Source: Treponema sp. UBA3813
GTDB taxonomy: Bacteria; Spirochaetota; Spirochaetia; Treponematales; Treponemataceae
Assembly: GCA_002368605.1 (NCBI GenBank)
Contig: DFEB01000038.1
Location: forward strand, 1 to 64,000
Length of the DNA stretch: 64,000 bases
Direction of reading: 5' to 3'
The translations under genes were made by a program, and so were the position numbers. Positions within the stretch are counted from its first letter, which is position 1, and each line of letters starts with the position of its first letter. The notes beneath the pieces were generated by a model. The model saw only the letters and a list, made by a program, of their open reading frames with translations. It was not told the origin of the DNA and ran no database searches. Of the stretch, positions 40,579 to 48,958 are shown piece by piece.

Positions 40579-41145
40579 ATGTTTGCTACCATTATATATT
40601 ACCTTTTGTCTGCTTCTGCGGTTCTTTTTTACGGTATTGGCATAAACAAATCAATTTCCCATGATGATTCTTTTTCTTCCTCTTTTTTGACTTGCTTTAA
40701 GTCAGTTTTTGCCGCATCTTCTACGACCTCGGTGAGTTATCTTTTGATAAACTGGCTTCTTGTTCCGGTCAATTTAACAGAGCTTTTTCCTTTTGTGGCG
40801 ACTTTGATTTTTATTCTTTTTTCAACTCTTACGGAAATATTTATCGGGGTGGGAATTCGTCAGTCTCCTATAGATTTTTCAATTCCTCTTCTCAGCGTAT
40901 TCCTCGCTCTTTTTGAGGGAATTTCACTTGGTTCCGCCGTGATAATTTCAGCTACAAGCATCGTTTCCTTTTATCTTATGGTTTTGGTTTTCCATTGTGT
41001 GCGTCAGAGAGTCAGTTTTTATACGGTCGAGGGCGGATTAAAGATTTATTGCGTATTCCTTTTGTGCCTTGCCGTTGTGATGATCGCAATCTGCGGTGTT
41101 AATGTCTCTTGGTTTAATTTGTATCTTGGAGGTGGTGCGAAATGA
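40579..41145 (+). CDS. rnfA: RnfA-like membrane subunit, cluster Cys missing
   Basis: 188 residues, six membrane segments. The stretch LINWLLVPVNLTELFPF aligns well with the RnfA segment around YNYLLVP. The usual GICPFLGVS is replaced by GIGINKSIS, and TTNCAVLGVALL by PLLSVFLALFEG, so both cluster Cys are absent. RnfA and RnfE normally form an antiparallel pair that holds one Fe-S centre within the membrane; here that centre seems lost from both. It overlaps rnfB by 4 bp. Confidence 0.75.
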   Translation: MFATIIYYLLSASAVLFYGIGINKSISHDDSFSSSFLTCFKSVFAASSTTSVSYLLINWLLVPVNLTELFPFVATLIFILFSTLTEIFIGVGIRQSPIDFSIPLLSVFLALFEGISLGSAVIISATSIVSFYLMVLVFHCVRQRVSFYTVEGGLKIYCVFLLCLAVVMIAICGVNVSWFNLYLGGGAK

Positions 41146-41684
41146 TTTTATCTCTTTTCTTTCTTTTTCTTATGCTTTTGCTTATTTCAGGTGCTATTTT
41201 CTACCTTTTTTGTTTTTTCCTTCCTGCTTTGCGCCTTAAATACGAGGGAATCTCAAATATGCTTTCGACAGAGCTGCATTTTTCTTCGGACTTGGACTAT
41301 CCCACTGTTGAGCCTGATTTTGAAAAAGTCGCTGTGGTAGAAAAGCCTTCAAATCTTGACTTGCAGAAGCGGCTGATTTACAAAGGTGAGAAAAATTGCC
41401 GTCTCCTTTTTGATATTTATTCATCAGAGTATAAGTCAAGCAAAGTCTGTATTGGCTACGGCGATTGTGTAAAAGTTTGTCCTCAGCAGGCTATTTCTGT
41501 CCGCGATAACTGGGCAGAAATTTCTCCGGCCTGCAATGGTTGCGGAAAATGTCTCTCTTATTGTCCTGTGAATTTGATTCGCCTTGAGCCTTATGTGAAA
41601 AAAAATGAGGAAGTTAATAAAAAAGGGTTTAAATTCTGGAGCGTATGGTATAAACTCTTGGGTGGTGGGATAAAGGTTTATTAG
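41142..41684 (+). CDS. rnfB: RnfB-like ferredoxin subunit, truncated
   Basis: 180 residues, much shorter than usual RnfB (260-330). One N-terminal membrane helix, then about 60 linker residues, then a ferredoxin domain. Cluster 2 is complete (CNGCGKCLSYCP). Cluster 1 keeps only KVCIGYGDCVKVCP; the Cys expected four residues upstream of the first is Ser. The separate N-terminal CGxCGxxxC Fe-S domain is missing. So at least one [4Fe-4S] cluster should remain. The GH57-like gene starts 6 bp later. Confidence 0.8.
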   Translation: MILSLFFLFLMLLLISGAIFYLFCFFLPALRLKYEGISNMLSTELHFSSDLDYPTVEPDFEKVAVVEKPSNLDLQKRLIYKGEKNCRLLFDIYSSEYKSSKVCIGYGDCVKVCPQQAISVRDNWAEISPACNGCGKCLSYCPVNLIRLEPYVKKNEEVNKKGFKFWSVWYKLLGGGIKVY

Positions 41685-41690
41685 TTTTTT

Positions 41691-43691
41691 ATGAAAGTTC
41701 TGAACATTTGTTTTTATGTAACAGGAACCTCATCTATCCTTTCTCATCAAGATGATTTCGAGCAAAAATACCAGCATATCTATAAAGATATTGTTTCTTT
41801 TTTGTTTGAGCAGAAAAATGCCTGTTTTTCTATTTCTCTGTCAGGGCAGTTGCTTTCATGGATAGGTCGCGAGCATTCAGAATTCACCCAGTTGCTTTCA
41901 AAACTTTCCAGCCAAAAACAAGCTGAGCTCCTTGGCGGTGGCTATTACAATCCTTTGTTCCCGCTTCTTTTTTCACAGGACAGGACTGGTCAGATTGAGC
42001 TTATGACATCGGAACTTCGCCGTTATATCGGCAAGCGCCCCCGCGGAATGACCGTCTCTCACTCTATTTGGGACAATAACCTTATTCCTTGTTTTCAGTC
42101 ATGCGGAATGGAATATGTTTTTTTGGACAGTTCTCTCATTCCCAAAGAAAAACAAAGTTATCTTCCGCTTTTGGTGACAGAGCAGGGGAAAAGCCTTTCC
42201 GTGATAGCTGTGAGCCGCGAATTTATTCCGAATATGCTTATCGCGCCGAGGGAATATTTGCGCAATCTTTTTGATACGGTGAATTATCTCACGAAAGATG
42301 ATTCATACAATATGCTTACTGAAGAGCGGGTCGTTGCGATTAAAATTGATGAGAATCAGTTTAAGAAGCTTTATGAATCAAAATGGCTTTCTAAACTTTT
42401 TTCTGCCGTTCAGGAATTCTTCCCGGATTCTATAAAAATCACTACGCCTTTGGAATTTTTACATCGTTCCGAAACAAGAATTCCTTCGTATATTCCAGCA
42501 GGAATTCAAAGTGATGTAGCGAAATGGGCAAAACGCCCCTACGAAGAGTCAACAGGAATACCATTTTTCCAGCCAACGATTTTTGATTTTTTGCTCACAT
42601 ATCCGCAGAACAAAGCCCTCTACAACAGAATGCTCTATATTTCTTTGCTTATAAATCAGTGTAAAGGAGATAAGATTCGAAAAAAGGTTGCCCGCGAGAA
42701 ATTATGGGTTGCTCAGAGCGGTGAGGCTTATGTCTGTGACCCGGACGGTGTTTTTGCAAACAGCGCTGTCCGCCAGCTTGCATACAGAAATCTTACTGAA
42801 GCAGAAAAACTTGTCCGCGAAGCGCAGAACGGTGATTTTAAGGAAACTGTTTCAAGCTATGACTATAACGGCGACGGTTTTAATGAATATATCTGTGCAA
42901 TGAAACAGTACAATGCTTGTATTTCTCCAAATGGAGCGCAGATTTCTGAACTTGATATTATTCACAATACTGGAAATTATGCTGATTCTCCCAGCCGAAT
43001 CAAGCAATTTGACAAAGTAGACGACAAATATCATCGTGGAATTTTTATCGACCATCTTTTCTCATTGGATGAATTCTCTGATTATCGGCGTGGTGCTCCC
43101 ACAGGGAACGGTGTTTTTTCTCAGGTTATTTTCCGTCAGCTTGATTTTGATGCTCACCGTCATGAAATAAAGTTTTCAGGAACTGGCACTTATTCTCCGA
43201 TTCAGGCTTCTATCACCCTTATAAAAAAATATATTGCGAATTCAACTGGCTTTACTATTCAGTACATTCTAAAAAATGACAGTCCCTTCGATCTAAAGGG
43301 TGTTTTTGTAGTTGAATCGAATTATGCTCAGACTGATTTTTCTTCCGTTAAGGCAAATTCTTACAGGGTCGCGCTAATTTCTGCCGATGAAAAAAATGAA
43401 ATAGAAATGAAGGATTCGCCGCGTTTTACAAAAAGAGTCACCGATATCCAGATTACAGATGCGTCAAATGATATTTCATTTGTCTACACTCCGAATGATC
43501 CTTGTGATTTTGTTTGTATGCCCATTATTTTCCGACGACCTTCAACATCAAACGATACTCCGACTGTCTCTGGAAATGTTTTTGTGGCTTCCTTGTGCTG
43601 GAATATTGAGCTTGAGGCAGGGAAGGAAATCGAAAAGAATATTACTTACACGATTACCATTCCCAAAAAACGAAGCAAGAAAAAGGCTTAA
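41691..43691 (+). CDS. GH57-family 4-alpha-glucanotransferase-like protein, nucleophile replaced
   Basis: 666 residues. The N-terminal barrel (AELLGGGYYNPLFPLL) and the C-terminal DUF1925/DUF1926-type domains (LLTYPQNKALYNRMLYIS; LWVAQSGEAYVCDPDGVF; DYNGDGFNEYICA) align with archaeal and bacterial 4-alpha-glucanotransferases. In those, the nucleophile Glu sits in LTERVW; here the place reads VSHSIWDNN, so it is His. The acid-base region FHDDGEKFG reads IKIDENQFK, keeping one Asp. Glucan transfer is therefore doubtful; a carbohydrate-sensing or structural role is possible. No signal peptide. It is 6 bp behind rnfB, probably the same operon. Confidence 0.8.
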   Translation: MKVLNICFYVTGTSSILSHQDDFEQKYQHIYKDIVSFLFEQKNACFSISLSGQLLSWIGREHSEFTQLLSKLSSQKQAELLGGGYYNPLFPLLFSQDRTGQIELMTSELRRYIGKRPRGMTVSHSIWDNNLIPCFQSCGMEYVFLDSSLIPKEKQSYLPLLVTEQGKSLSVIAVSREFIPNMLIAPREYLRNLFDTVNYLTKDDSYNMLTEERVVAIKIDENQFKKLYESKWLSKLFSAVQEFFPDSIKITTPLEFLHRSETRIPSYIPAGIQSDVAKWAKRPYEESTGIPFFQPTIFDFLLTYPQNKALYNRMLYISLLINQCKGDKIRKKVAREKLWVAQSGEAYVCDPDGVFANSAVRQLAYRNLTEAEKLVREAQNGDFKETVSSYDYNGDGFNEYICAMKQYNACISPNGAQISELDIIHNTGNYADSPSRIKQFDKVDDKYHRGIFIDHLFSLDEFSDYRRGAPTGNGVFSQVIFRQLDFDAHRHEIKFSGTGTYSPIQASITLIKKYIANSTGFTIQYILKNDSPFDLKGVFVVESNYAQTDFSSVKANSYRVALISADEKNEIEMKDSPRFTKRVTDIQITDASNDISFVYTPNDPCDFVCMPIIFRRPSTSNDTPTVSGNVFVASLCWNIELEAGKEIEKNITYTITIPKKRSKKKA

Positions 43692-43708
43692 AAATACTCC
43701 GCTGAACT

Positions 43709-44245
43709 TCAGGCTTCGATTCCGCCCTGAGAAAGCTGGAGATACATCTGGTCTGCCAGGCCGAATCCCGCATTTTTGGTCATCATCGTGGCATACTCGT
43801 CGTAGAGCATATCCTCGTACATGTTTTTTGCGTAGCTTGATTCGCCGTCCGCTTTCATCACGGTTTTTCTCATTGATGAGAGCATCATTTTGACCACATA
43901 AGATTCCATCTCAAGGGATTTTTCGTAGAGTTTTGATGTCCGGTCGATTTCTCTTGGTGCGACATGGGGATTTGCCTGATTTGCGGCGGCTCCCTGAGGC
44001 AGGGCGTGTTTGTCGCTTTCGGCCATGAAGCTTCCTGTAAAGCCTGATGTCCAGTCTCCGTTCAAGCGGCCGTCATAAGAAGTTTGTGAGGAAGAAAGAT
44101 TTTTACCGACTCCGGCATTTTCGTTTTTAGCGAGGGATTTAGCCTCATTCACAAGGGCGTCGAATTTTCCCTTTTCAGAAGAAATCTTAGCGCTAAGAGA
44201 AGCGCCTTCGCCTTTAGTAATTGCCGAAATACCGCCGATTGTCAT
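43709..44245 (-). CDS. flgJ: Flagellar rod-binding protein (FlgJ N-terminal domain)
   Basis: 178 residues. The C-terminal half has the rod-binding domain: LYEKSLEMESYVVKMMLSSM, YEDMLYDEYATMM, and GLADQMYLQL. The N-terminal half is low-complexity and may be disordered. It lacks the muramidase domain found in enterobacterial FlgJ, as in other spirochaetes. It helps build the flagellar rod in the periplasm. AAGGGGAT precedes the ATG. It follows flgG, separated by the inverted repeat array. Confidence 0.85.
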   Translation of the reverse strand: MTIGGISAITKGEGASLSAKISSEKGKFDALVNEAKSLAKNENAGVGKNLSSSQTSYDGRLNGDWTSGFTGSFMAESDKHALPQGAAANQANPHVAPREIDRTSKLYEKSLEMESYVVKMMLSSMRKTVMKADGESSYAKNMYEDMLYDEYATMMTKNAGFGLADQMYLQLSQGGIEA

Positions 44246-44267
44246 ATTAAATCCCCTTCATTTTTTG

Positions 44268-44331
44268 ACGCAGATTCACACAGATACACGCGGATATATA
44301 TAATCTGTGTTCATCTGCGTTTATCCGCGTC
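44268..44331. repeat. Inverted array of 10-nt units (copy 2)
   Basis: Three units (ACGCAGATT, CACACAGATA, CACGCGGATA), a short TATA-rich centre, then three inverted units (ATCTGTGTT, CATCTGCGTT, TATCCGCGTC). The two halves could form a long hairpin. Same layout as 2182-2251. It lies between flgG and flgJ. Confidence 0.8.
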
Positions 44332-44341
44332 TAAATTCTAA

Positions 44342-45136
44342 TTATCTCTTAAGATTTACTGCCGTTGAGAGCATTGAGTCTGTGGTCTGGATGGCCTTTG
44401 AGTTGAACTCGTAGGCTCTCTGGGCAACAATCATCTGAACCATTTCGTTTACTACGCTTACATTCGACATTTCGACGAATTTGTGCTTGGTTACGCCGAA
44501 GCCCTCAAAGCCCGGCCGGCCCGCGATTGCCTCGCCTGAAGCGTTCGTAACCTTGAAAAGATTGTCGCCGACGGCTTCAAGCCCCGCGTTGTTAGGGAAG
44601 CGGTAAAGCTCAAGCTGGGCTACATCCACAGGGTCGTCCTGACCGAAAATCTTCACTGAGACGCGGCCTGTGTCGTCAATGGTAAGGGTGTGAATGTCGT
44701 AGCCTTCCGGCATGATTACCTCAGGCTGAACGCGGAGTCCGTTTGAAGTGACCAGCTGACCGTTCATGTCGATTTTGAAAGTGCCGTCTCTTGTGTAGGC
44801 GTAGCTTCCGTCATACTGCATTACGCGGAAAAATCCGTCGCCTACGACAGCTACATCAGTGTCAACGCCTGTGGCCTGGAGAGAACCTTGTGAGAAGACG
44901 CGCTGGGTTGCCGCGACTTTCGTACCCGCACCCTGCTGGATTCCGACCGGGGTAACGGTATCTTCTGTCGCCGGAGTTCCCGCCAGTTTCACATTCTGAT
45001 AGATAAGATCTTCGAACTCAACTCGCTGCTGTTTGAATCCAGTTGTGTTGACATTTGAGAGGTTGTTTGAAATCGTGTCAAGATTCTGCTGCTGACCGTT
45101 CATACCTGTTGCTGCTGTCCAAAGACTTCTTACCAT
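44342..45136 (-). CDS. flgG: Flagellar distal rod protein FlgG
   Basis: 264 residues from the ATG at 45136, preceded by GGAG at 6 nt; another ATG 12 nt upstream contains that ribosome site. N-terminal MVRSLWTAATGMNGQQQNLD and TISNNLSNVNTTGFK are the conserved coiled-coil and rod signature; the C-terminus (EMVQMIVAQRAYEFNSKAI) is the second coiled-coil half. It forms the distal rod of the periplasmic flagellum. flgF, often next to flgG, is not in the window. A sigma28-like promoter lies upstream. Confidence 0.95.
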   Translation of the reverse strand: MVRSLWTAATGMNGQQQNLDTISNNLSNVNTTGFKQQRVEFEDLIYQNVKLAGTPATEDTVTPVGIQQGAGTKVAATQRVFSQGSLQATGVDTDVAVVGDGFFRVMQYDGSYAYTRDGTFKIDMNGQLVTSNGLRVQPEVIMPEGYDIHTLTIDDTGRVSVKIFGQDDPVDVAQLELYRFPNNAGLEAVGDNLFKVTNASGEAIAGRPGFEGFGVTKHKFVEMSNVSVVNEMVQMIVAQRAYEFNSKAIQTTDSMLSTAVNLKR

Positions 45137-45181
45137 ATTTTTCTCCATTCCACGCTCATGGCGTTTGTTCTGATATTATGA

Positions 45182-45208
45182 TTATCGGAATGTGAAAGAG
45201 AAATTTAA
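45182..45208 (-). promoter_or_regulatory. Sigma28 (FliA)-like promoter of flgG-flgJ
   Basis: On the minus strand TTAAATTT, 11 nt, TCCGATAA; 6 of 8 and 7 of 8 matches to the sigma28 consensus TAAAGTTT-N11-GCCGATAA. The expected start is about 40 nt before the ATG. Confidence 0.55.
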
Positions 45209-45243
45209 CGGTGAATTTTTGAATTCCTCTATTTTTTATATCC

Positions 45244-45271
45244 TTTACTTTTTTACTTAATATGTTAGAAT
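45244..45271 (+). promoter_or_regulatory. Promoter of the chemoreceptor gene
   Basis: TTTACT (45244-45249), 16 nt, extended TGT-TAGAAT (-10 at 45266-45271). Leader about 26 nt with GAGGTG before the ATG at 45304. Confidence 0.5.
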
Positions 45272-45303
45272 GTGCAATGAAAAATTTATCTGTTGAGGTG
45301 CGT

Positions 45304-47382
45304 ATGAAAAAGAAAAATTTATCCCTTAGGTTTGGAATACGGCTTGGAGTTGAGATTGTTGTCTTAATCTCAGTATTAGCTTTTGCTACGATATTAGCAG
45401 TGCGAAAGGGTACTGAAAAAACTTATATTTCTTCTACTACAGAACTGATTCAGGCGGAGGTTCAGGGCTTGAGTTATCGTAATTCAAAATTCATGCAACA
45501 GCTCCGCATGTACACTATGGCAGATCCTGTTCAGTTTGGTGAGGGAAAAGAGGCTTTGGTAAAGTGGATTGTTGCCCACCGTAAAATCCGCAGCTCTGAT
45601 TTTAAAGAAATAGCCTTCTGTGATTATGAGACGGGAATCGCTACAAATGATGAGGGCGAGACTAGTGATGTTTCTGGCACGGAATATTTTCAGTTCATGA
45701 AGAACGGCGGAAAATCCCAGTATATAAGTAATCCTGTCGGAACAAGCAATGAAGATGCGGCCTATTATGTCTGCAAGTCAGTGAGCATTAATAAAAAGGC
45801 AATCGGCTTTATTGCTGGAGCTGTTTCTCATTCCCGTCTGTCAGAAGCTATTGACGCAATTAAAGTGGGCGAGAACGGCTATGCTATTCTGCTTGCCGGG
45901 GACGGAACTATTATGTCCTTCCCAAATCACGAAATAGTCATGAGGGAAAATTTTACCCGGATTAATGCCGAATATAAGGGTCTTCCGGAAATTGCCAGGT
46001 CGATGGTTGCCGGTGAAAGCGGAACCGGCTGGGTTTATGCTCCGTCAGGTGATGAGCTTATGGTCTACTCGCCTGTAAACGGCACTCCCTGGAGCATGGC
46101 GATTTGCGTTCCTTCTGCTCAGGTTTATGAGACAAGCCGTTCCCTTGCATTTATCATGTTTGCTTTTGCCCTGGGAATTGCCCTTGTTTTGATTTTGACA
46201 TCTGGAATTTCCGTCTACCGCATGTTAAAGCCTCTCCGTATCCTCGACAAGAATCTTAACGGAATCGCTTCTGGAAACGCAGACCTTACCCAGCGAATCA
46301 AAGTTCATTCAAATGATGATATCGGTTCTGTTTCTGGCGGATTCAACACTTTCGTCGAAAAATTGCAGAATATCATGAAGGATGTTAAGTCTTCCCGAAA
46401 TGATTTGAGTGAGGCGGGAAGTGAGATGCAGGAGGGAATTGCGGAAAATACCCGTTCTGTTTCTGATATTCTTGCCAATATCGACAGCGTACAGAATCAA
46501 ATCGGTCATCAGTCGGCCAGCGTTGACGAGACGGCAGGGGCTGTGAACGAAATCGCCTCAAATATTGAGTCATTGGAGCGCATGATTGATACCCAGTCCC
46601 GCGGTGTGAGCGAGGCTTCAACGGCAGTAGAAGAGATGATTGGAAATATCTCAAGCGTCAATCAGTCTGTGGCTAAAATGGCCAACTCATTTGAAATGCT
46701 TGAAAACCGGGCAAAAACCGGAAACGAAAAACAGAACGAAATGAGCGAGCGAATCGTAGAGATTGAACGGCAGTCTGTCATGCTGCAGGAAGCAAATGCG
46801 GCAATCGCAACAATCGCCGAGCAGACAAACCTTCTGGCCATGAATGCGGCTATCGAAGCGGCTCACGCAGGCGAGGCGGGCAAGGGCTTTTCTGTCGTCG
46901 CCGATGAAATCCGCAAGCTTTCTGAAACCAGTGCAGTCCAGTCAAAGACAATTGGCGATCAGCTGAACAAAATCAAGGCTTCTATCGAATCAGTGGTTTC
47001 TGCCTCAGAGGAGACCAGTGCGACCTTCACTTCTGTCTCAGACGGCATTAAAGAAACCGACCAGCTGGTGCGCCAGATTAAGAGTGCCATGGAAGAGCAG
47101 CAGGAAGGCAGCAAGCAGATTGTGGACGCCCTCCGCAACATGAGTGACAGCACGGCCGAAGTCAAAACGGCAAGCGCGGAAATGAGCGAGGGCAATAAGC
47201 AGATTCTTGAGGAAGTCCGCCGCTTAAAGGACGCTACAGGAGTCATGAAAGACAGCGTCATGCTCATGAGTTCAAGCGCAATAAAAATCCGCGAAACAGG
47301 TAGCGCATTGGGCTCGATTTCTGATAAAATGAAGCAGTCAATCAGTCAAATCGGAAATCAAATCGATAATTTCCAGGTTTAA
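45304..47382 (+). CDS. Methyl-accepting chemotaxis protein
   Basis: 692 residues from the ATG at 45304 (GAGGTG upstream); in-frame starts at 45262 and 45277 lack ribosome sites. A membrane helix (about 13-32), a dCache-like periplasmic sensor (about 33-285), a second membrane helix (about 290-312), HAMP (MLKPLRILDKNLNGIASG) and a long cytoplasmic coiled coil with the conserved hairpin tip EQTNLLAMNAAIEAAHAGE. It senses an unknown ligand and controls CheA. No CheB/CheR-binding pentapeptide is visible at the C-terminus. Confidence 0.93.
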   Translation: MKKKNLSLRFGIRLGVEIVVLISVLAFATILAVRKGTEKTYISSTTELIQAEVQGLSYRNSKFMQQLRMYTMADPVQFGEGKEALVKWIVAHRKIRSSDFKEIAFCDYETGIATNDEGETSDVSGTEYFQFMKNGGKSQYISNPVGTSNEDAAYYVCKSVSINKKAIGFIAGAVSHSRLSEAIDAIKVGENGYAILLAGDGTIMSFPNHEIVMRENFTRINAEYKGLPEIARSMVAGESGTGWVYAPSGDELMVYSPVNGTPWSMAICVPSAQVYETSRSLAFIMFAFALGIALVLILTSGISVYRMLKPLRILDKNLNGIASGNADLTQRIKVHSNDDIGSVSGGFNTFVEKLQNIMKDVKSSRNDLSEAGSEMQEGIAENTRSVSDILANIDSVQNQIGHQSASVDETAGAVNEIASNIESLERMIDTQSRGVSEASTAVEEMIGNISSVNQSVAKMANSFEMLENRAKTGNEKQNEMSERIVEIERQSVMLQEANAAIATIAEQTNLLAMNAAIEAAHAGEAGKGFSVVADEIRKLSETSAVQSKTIGDQLNKIKASIESVVSASEETSATFTSVSDGIKETDQLVRQIKSAMEEQQEGSKQIVDALRNMSDSTAEVKTASAEMSEGNKQILEEVRRLKDATGVMKDSVMLMSSSAIKIRETGSALGSISDKMKQSISQIGNQIDNFQV

Positions 47383-47409
47383 AAATAAACCACAGGAAGT
47401 AGGAAAAAA

Positions 47410-48885
47410 ATGGCAGAATATAAGTTCCCAAGTGAATTTTCGGGAGTTCATTTTCATTTTGTCGGAATCAAGGGCACGGGAATGGTCGCCCTTGTTGAGA
47501 TTTTACATGCCCGCGGGGCCGTCATCACTGGAAGCGATGTCTCAGAGCGTTTTTACACGGACGAAATTCTTGAAAAGGTGGGAATTTCAGCCCTGCCTTT
47601 CTCAGAGAAGAACATCACCGACAGCGTGCAGTTCGTGATTTACTCAAGCGCCTATTCGGTGGAAAAAAATCCCGACCTTATCGAGGCAAAAAAGCGCGGT
47701 TTGCCCATGATGCTTTATTCTGAAGCCTTGGGAGCGGTGAGCAGCACTTCTTATTCCTGCGGTGTTTGCGGCGTTCACGGAAAAACCACCACCACCGGCT
47801 TGGTCGGCACTCTCTTAAAAGAACTTCCCCTGAATTCTCAGGTTCTGGCAGGCTCTATTATCAAGAGCTTCGGGGATTCCTGCGTTATGACAAAAGGACA
47901 CGAGTATTTTGTGGCCGAGACCTGTGAGTATCAGAGGCATTTCATGGCCTTTGAGCCAAAAAAAATCATTCTTACCAGCGTTGAGAGCGACCATCAGGAT
48001 TATTATCCAACTTACGAGGATATACGCTCGGCTTTCGTTGACTATATCTGCAAATTGCCTCAGGGCGGGCAGGTCATTTACTGTGCCGATGACATGGGAG
48101 CCTGTCAGGCAATTTCTCTGGCAAAAGAAAAACGAAGCGACATACTTGCCATTCCTTACGGCGAAAAGGCAGAGGGCGATTACAAGCTCACTTTCGGCCG
48201 GGTCGAGAACGGCAGCCATTATTTTACGCTTGCGGCTTTAGGCGAGTGTGCGATTTGCGTTCCCGGCGACCACAATGTTCGTAACGCGGCGGCGGCTCTG
48301 GCTCTCTCATGTGAGCTTTTAAAGAGCGCGGGCAAAAATCCAAAAGACTATATCGAAGACTTAAAGCGCGGTCTTAGAAATTTTGCCGGCGGAAAGAGGC
48401 GCAGTGAAATAGTCGGTCGGGCAAAGACTCCTCTCGGTCAGGATGTGATTTTCATTGACGATTACGGCCACCATCCCACGGCCATAAAAACGACTCTTGC
48501 AGGTTTTAAGGAATTTTACAAGAATCACAAAATAATCGTGGATTTCATGAGCCACACATACACGAGAACGGCTGCTTTGCTTGAGGAATTCGCCTCATCT
48601 TTTGATTCTGCTGATAAAGTCATTATCAACAAGATTTACGGAAGCGCAAGGGAAGACGCCAGCGCGGCAAAAGTCACCGGAGAGATTCTGGCAGACCATG
48701 CCAAAAAATATCACGGCGATGTCACTTATGCCGGTGAATTCGATCAGGCGGTGGAAGTCGGTCTTTCTTTCCTGTCTGCCCCCAGCGGAAAAGATTTCCC
48801 TGACGGCTATGTCTTCGTGACTATGGGAGCCGGCGACAACTGGAAGGTGGGTGAAAAAATTCTGAAAAAACTTCAAAATAAGTGA
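47410..48885 (+). CDS. murC: UDP-N-acetylmuramate--L-alanine ligase MurC
   Basis: 491 residues. It adds L-Ala to UDP-MurNAc in peptidoglycan precursor synthesis. The N-terminal Rossmann domain has HFVGIKGTGM; the ATP P-loop is GVHGKTTTTG (121-130); the Mur motifs GDHNVRNAAAALAL and DDYGHHPTAIK follow. AGGAAGT precedes the ATG. It is 27 bp after the chemoreceptor gene. murG lies 1.1 kb downstream, beyond the barrel gene. Confidence 0.94.
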   Translation: MAEYKFPSEFSGVHFHFVGIKGTGMVALVEILHARGAVITGSDVSERFYTDEILEKVGISALPFSEKNITDSVQFVIYSSAYSVEKNPDLIEAKKRGLPMMLYSEALGAVSSTSYSCGVCGVHGKTTTTGLVGTLLKELPLNSQVLAGSIIKSFGDSCVMTKGHEYFVAETCEYQRHFMAFEPKKIILTSVESDHQDYYPTYEDIRSAFVDYICKLPQGGQVIYCADDMGACQAISLAKEKRSDILAIPYGEKAEGDYKLTFGRVENGSHYFTLAALGECAICVPGDHNVRNAAAALALSCELLKSAGKNPKDYIEDLKRGLRNFAGGKRRSEIVGRAKTPLGQDVIFIDDYGHHPTAIKTTLAGFKEFYKNHKIIVDFMSHTYTRTAALLEEFASSFDSADKVIINKIYGSAREDASAAKVTGEILADHAKKYHGDVTYAGEFDQAVEVGLSFLSAPSGKDFPDGYVFVTMGAGDNWKVGEKILKKLQNK

Positions 48886-48891
48886 TTTTTA

Positions 48892-48919
48892 TTGAAATAT
48901 GAAAAATATCAATTATAAT
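48892..48919 (+). promoter_or_regulatory. Promoter of the outer-membrane protein gene
   Basis: TTGAAA (48892-48897), 16 nt, TATAAT (48914-48919); leader about 33 nt with AGAAAGGAG. Confidence 0.65.
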
Positions 48920-48958
48920 GTGCTTATAAATGAAAATTCCTTACAGAAAGGAGATACT

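Noticed and set aside
43459..43893. ORF spanning the end of the GH57-like gene and flgJ
   Set aside because: Out-of-frame shadow of two real genes on opposite strands.
45262..45303. Upstream starts for the chemoreceptor
   Set aside because: The starts at 45262 and 45277 overlap or touch the -10 region and lack ribosome sites; 45304 has GAGGTG.
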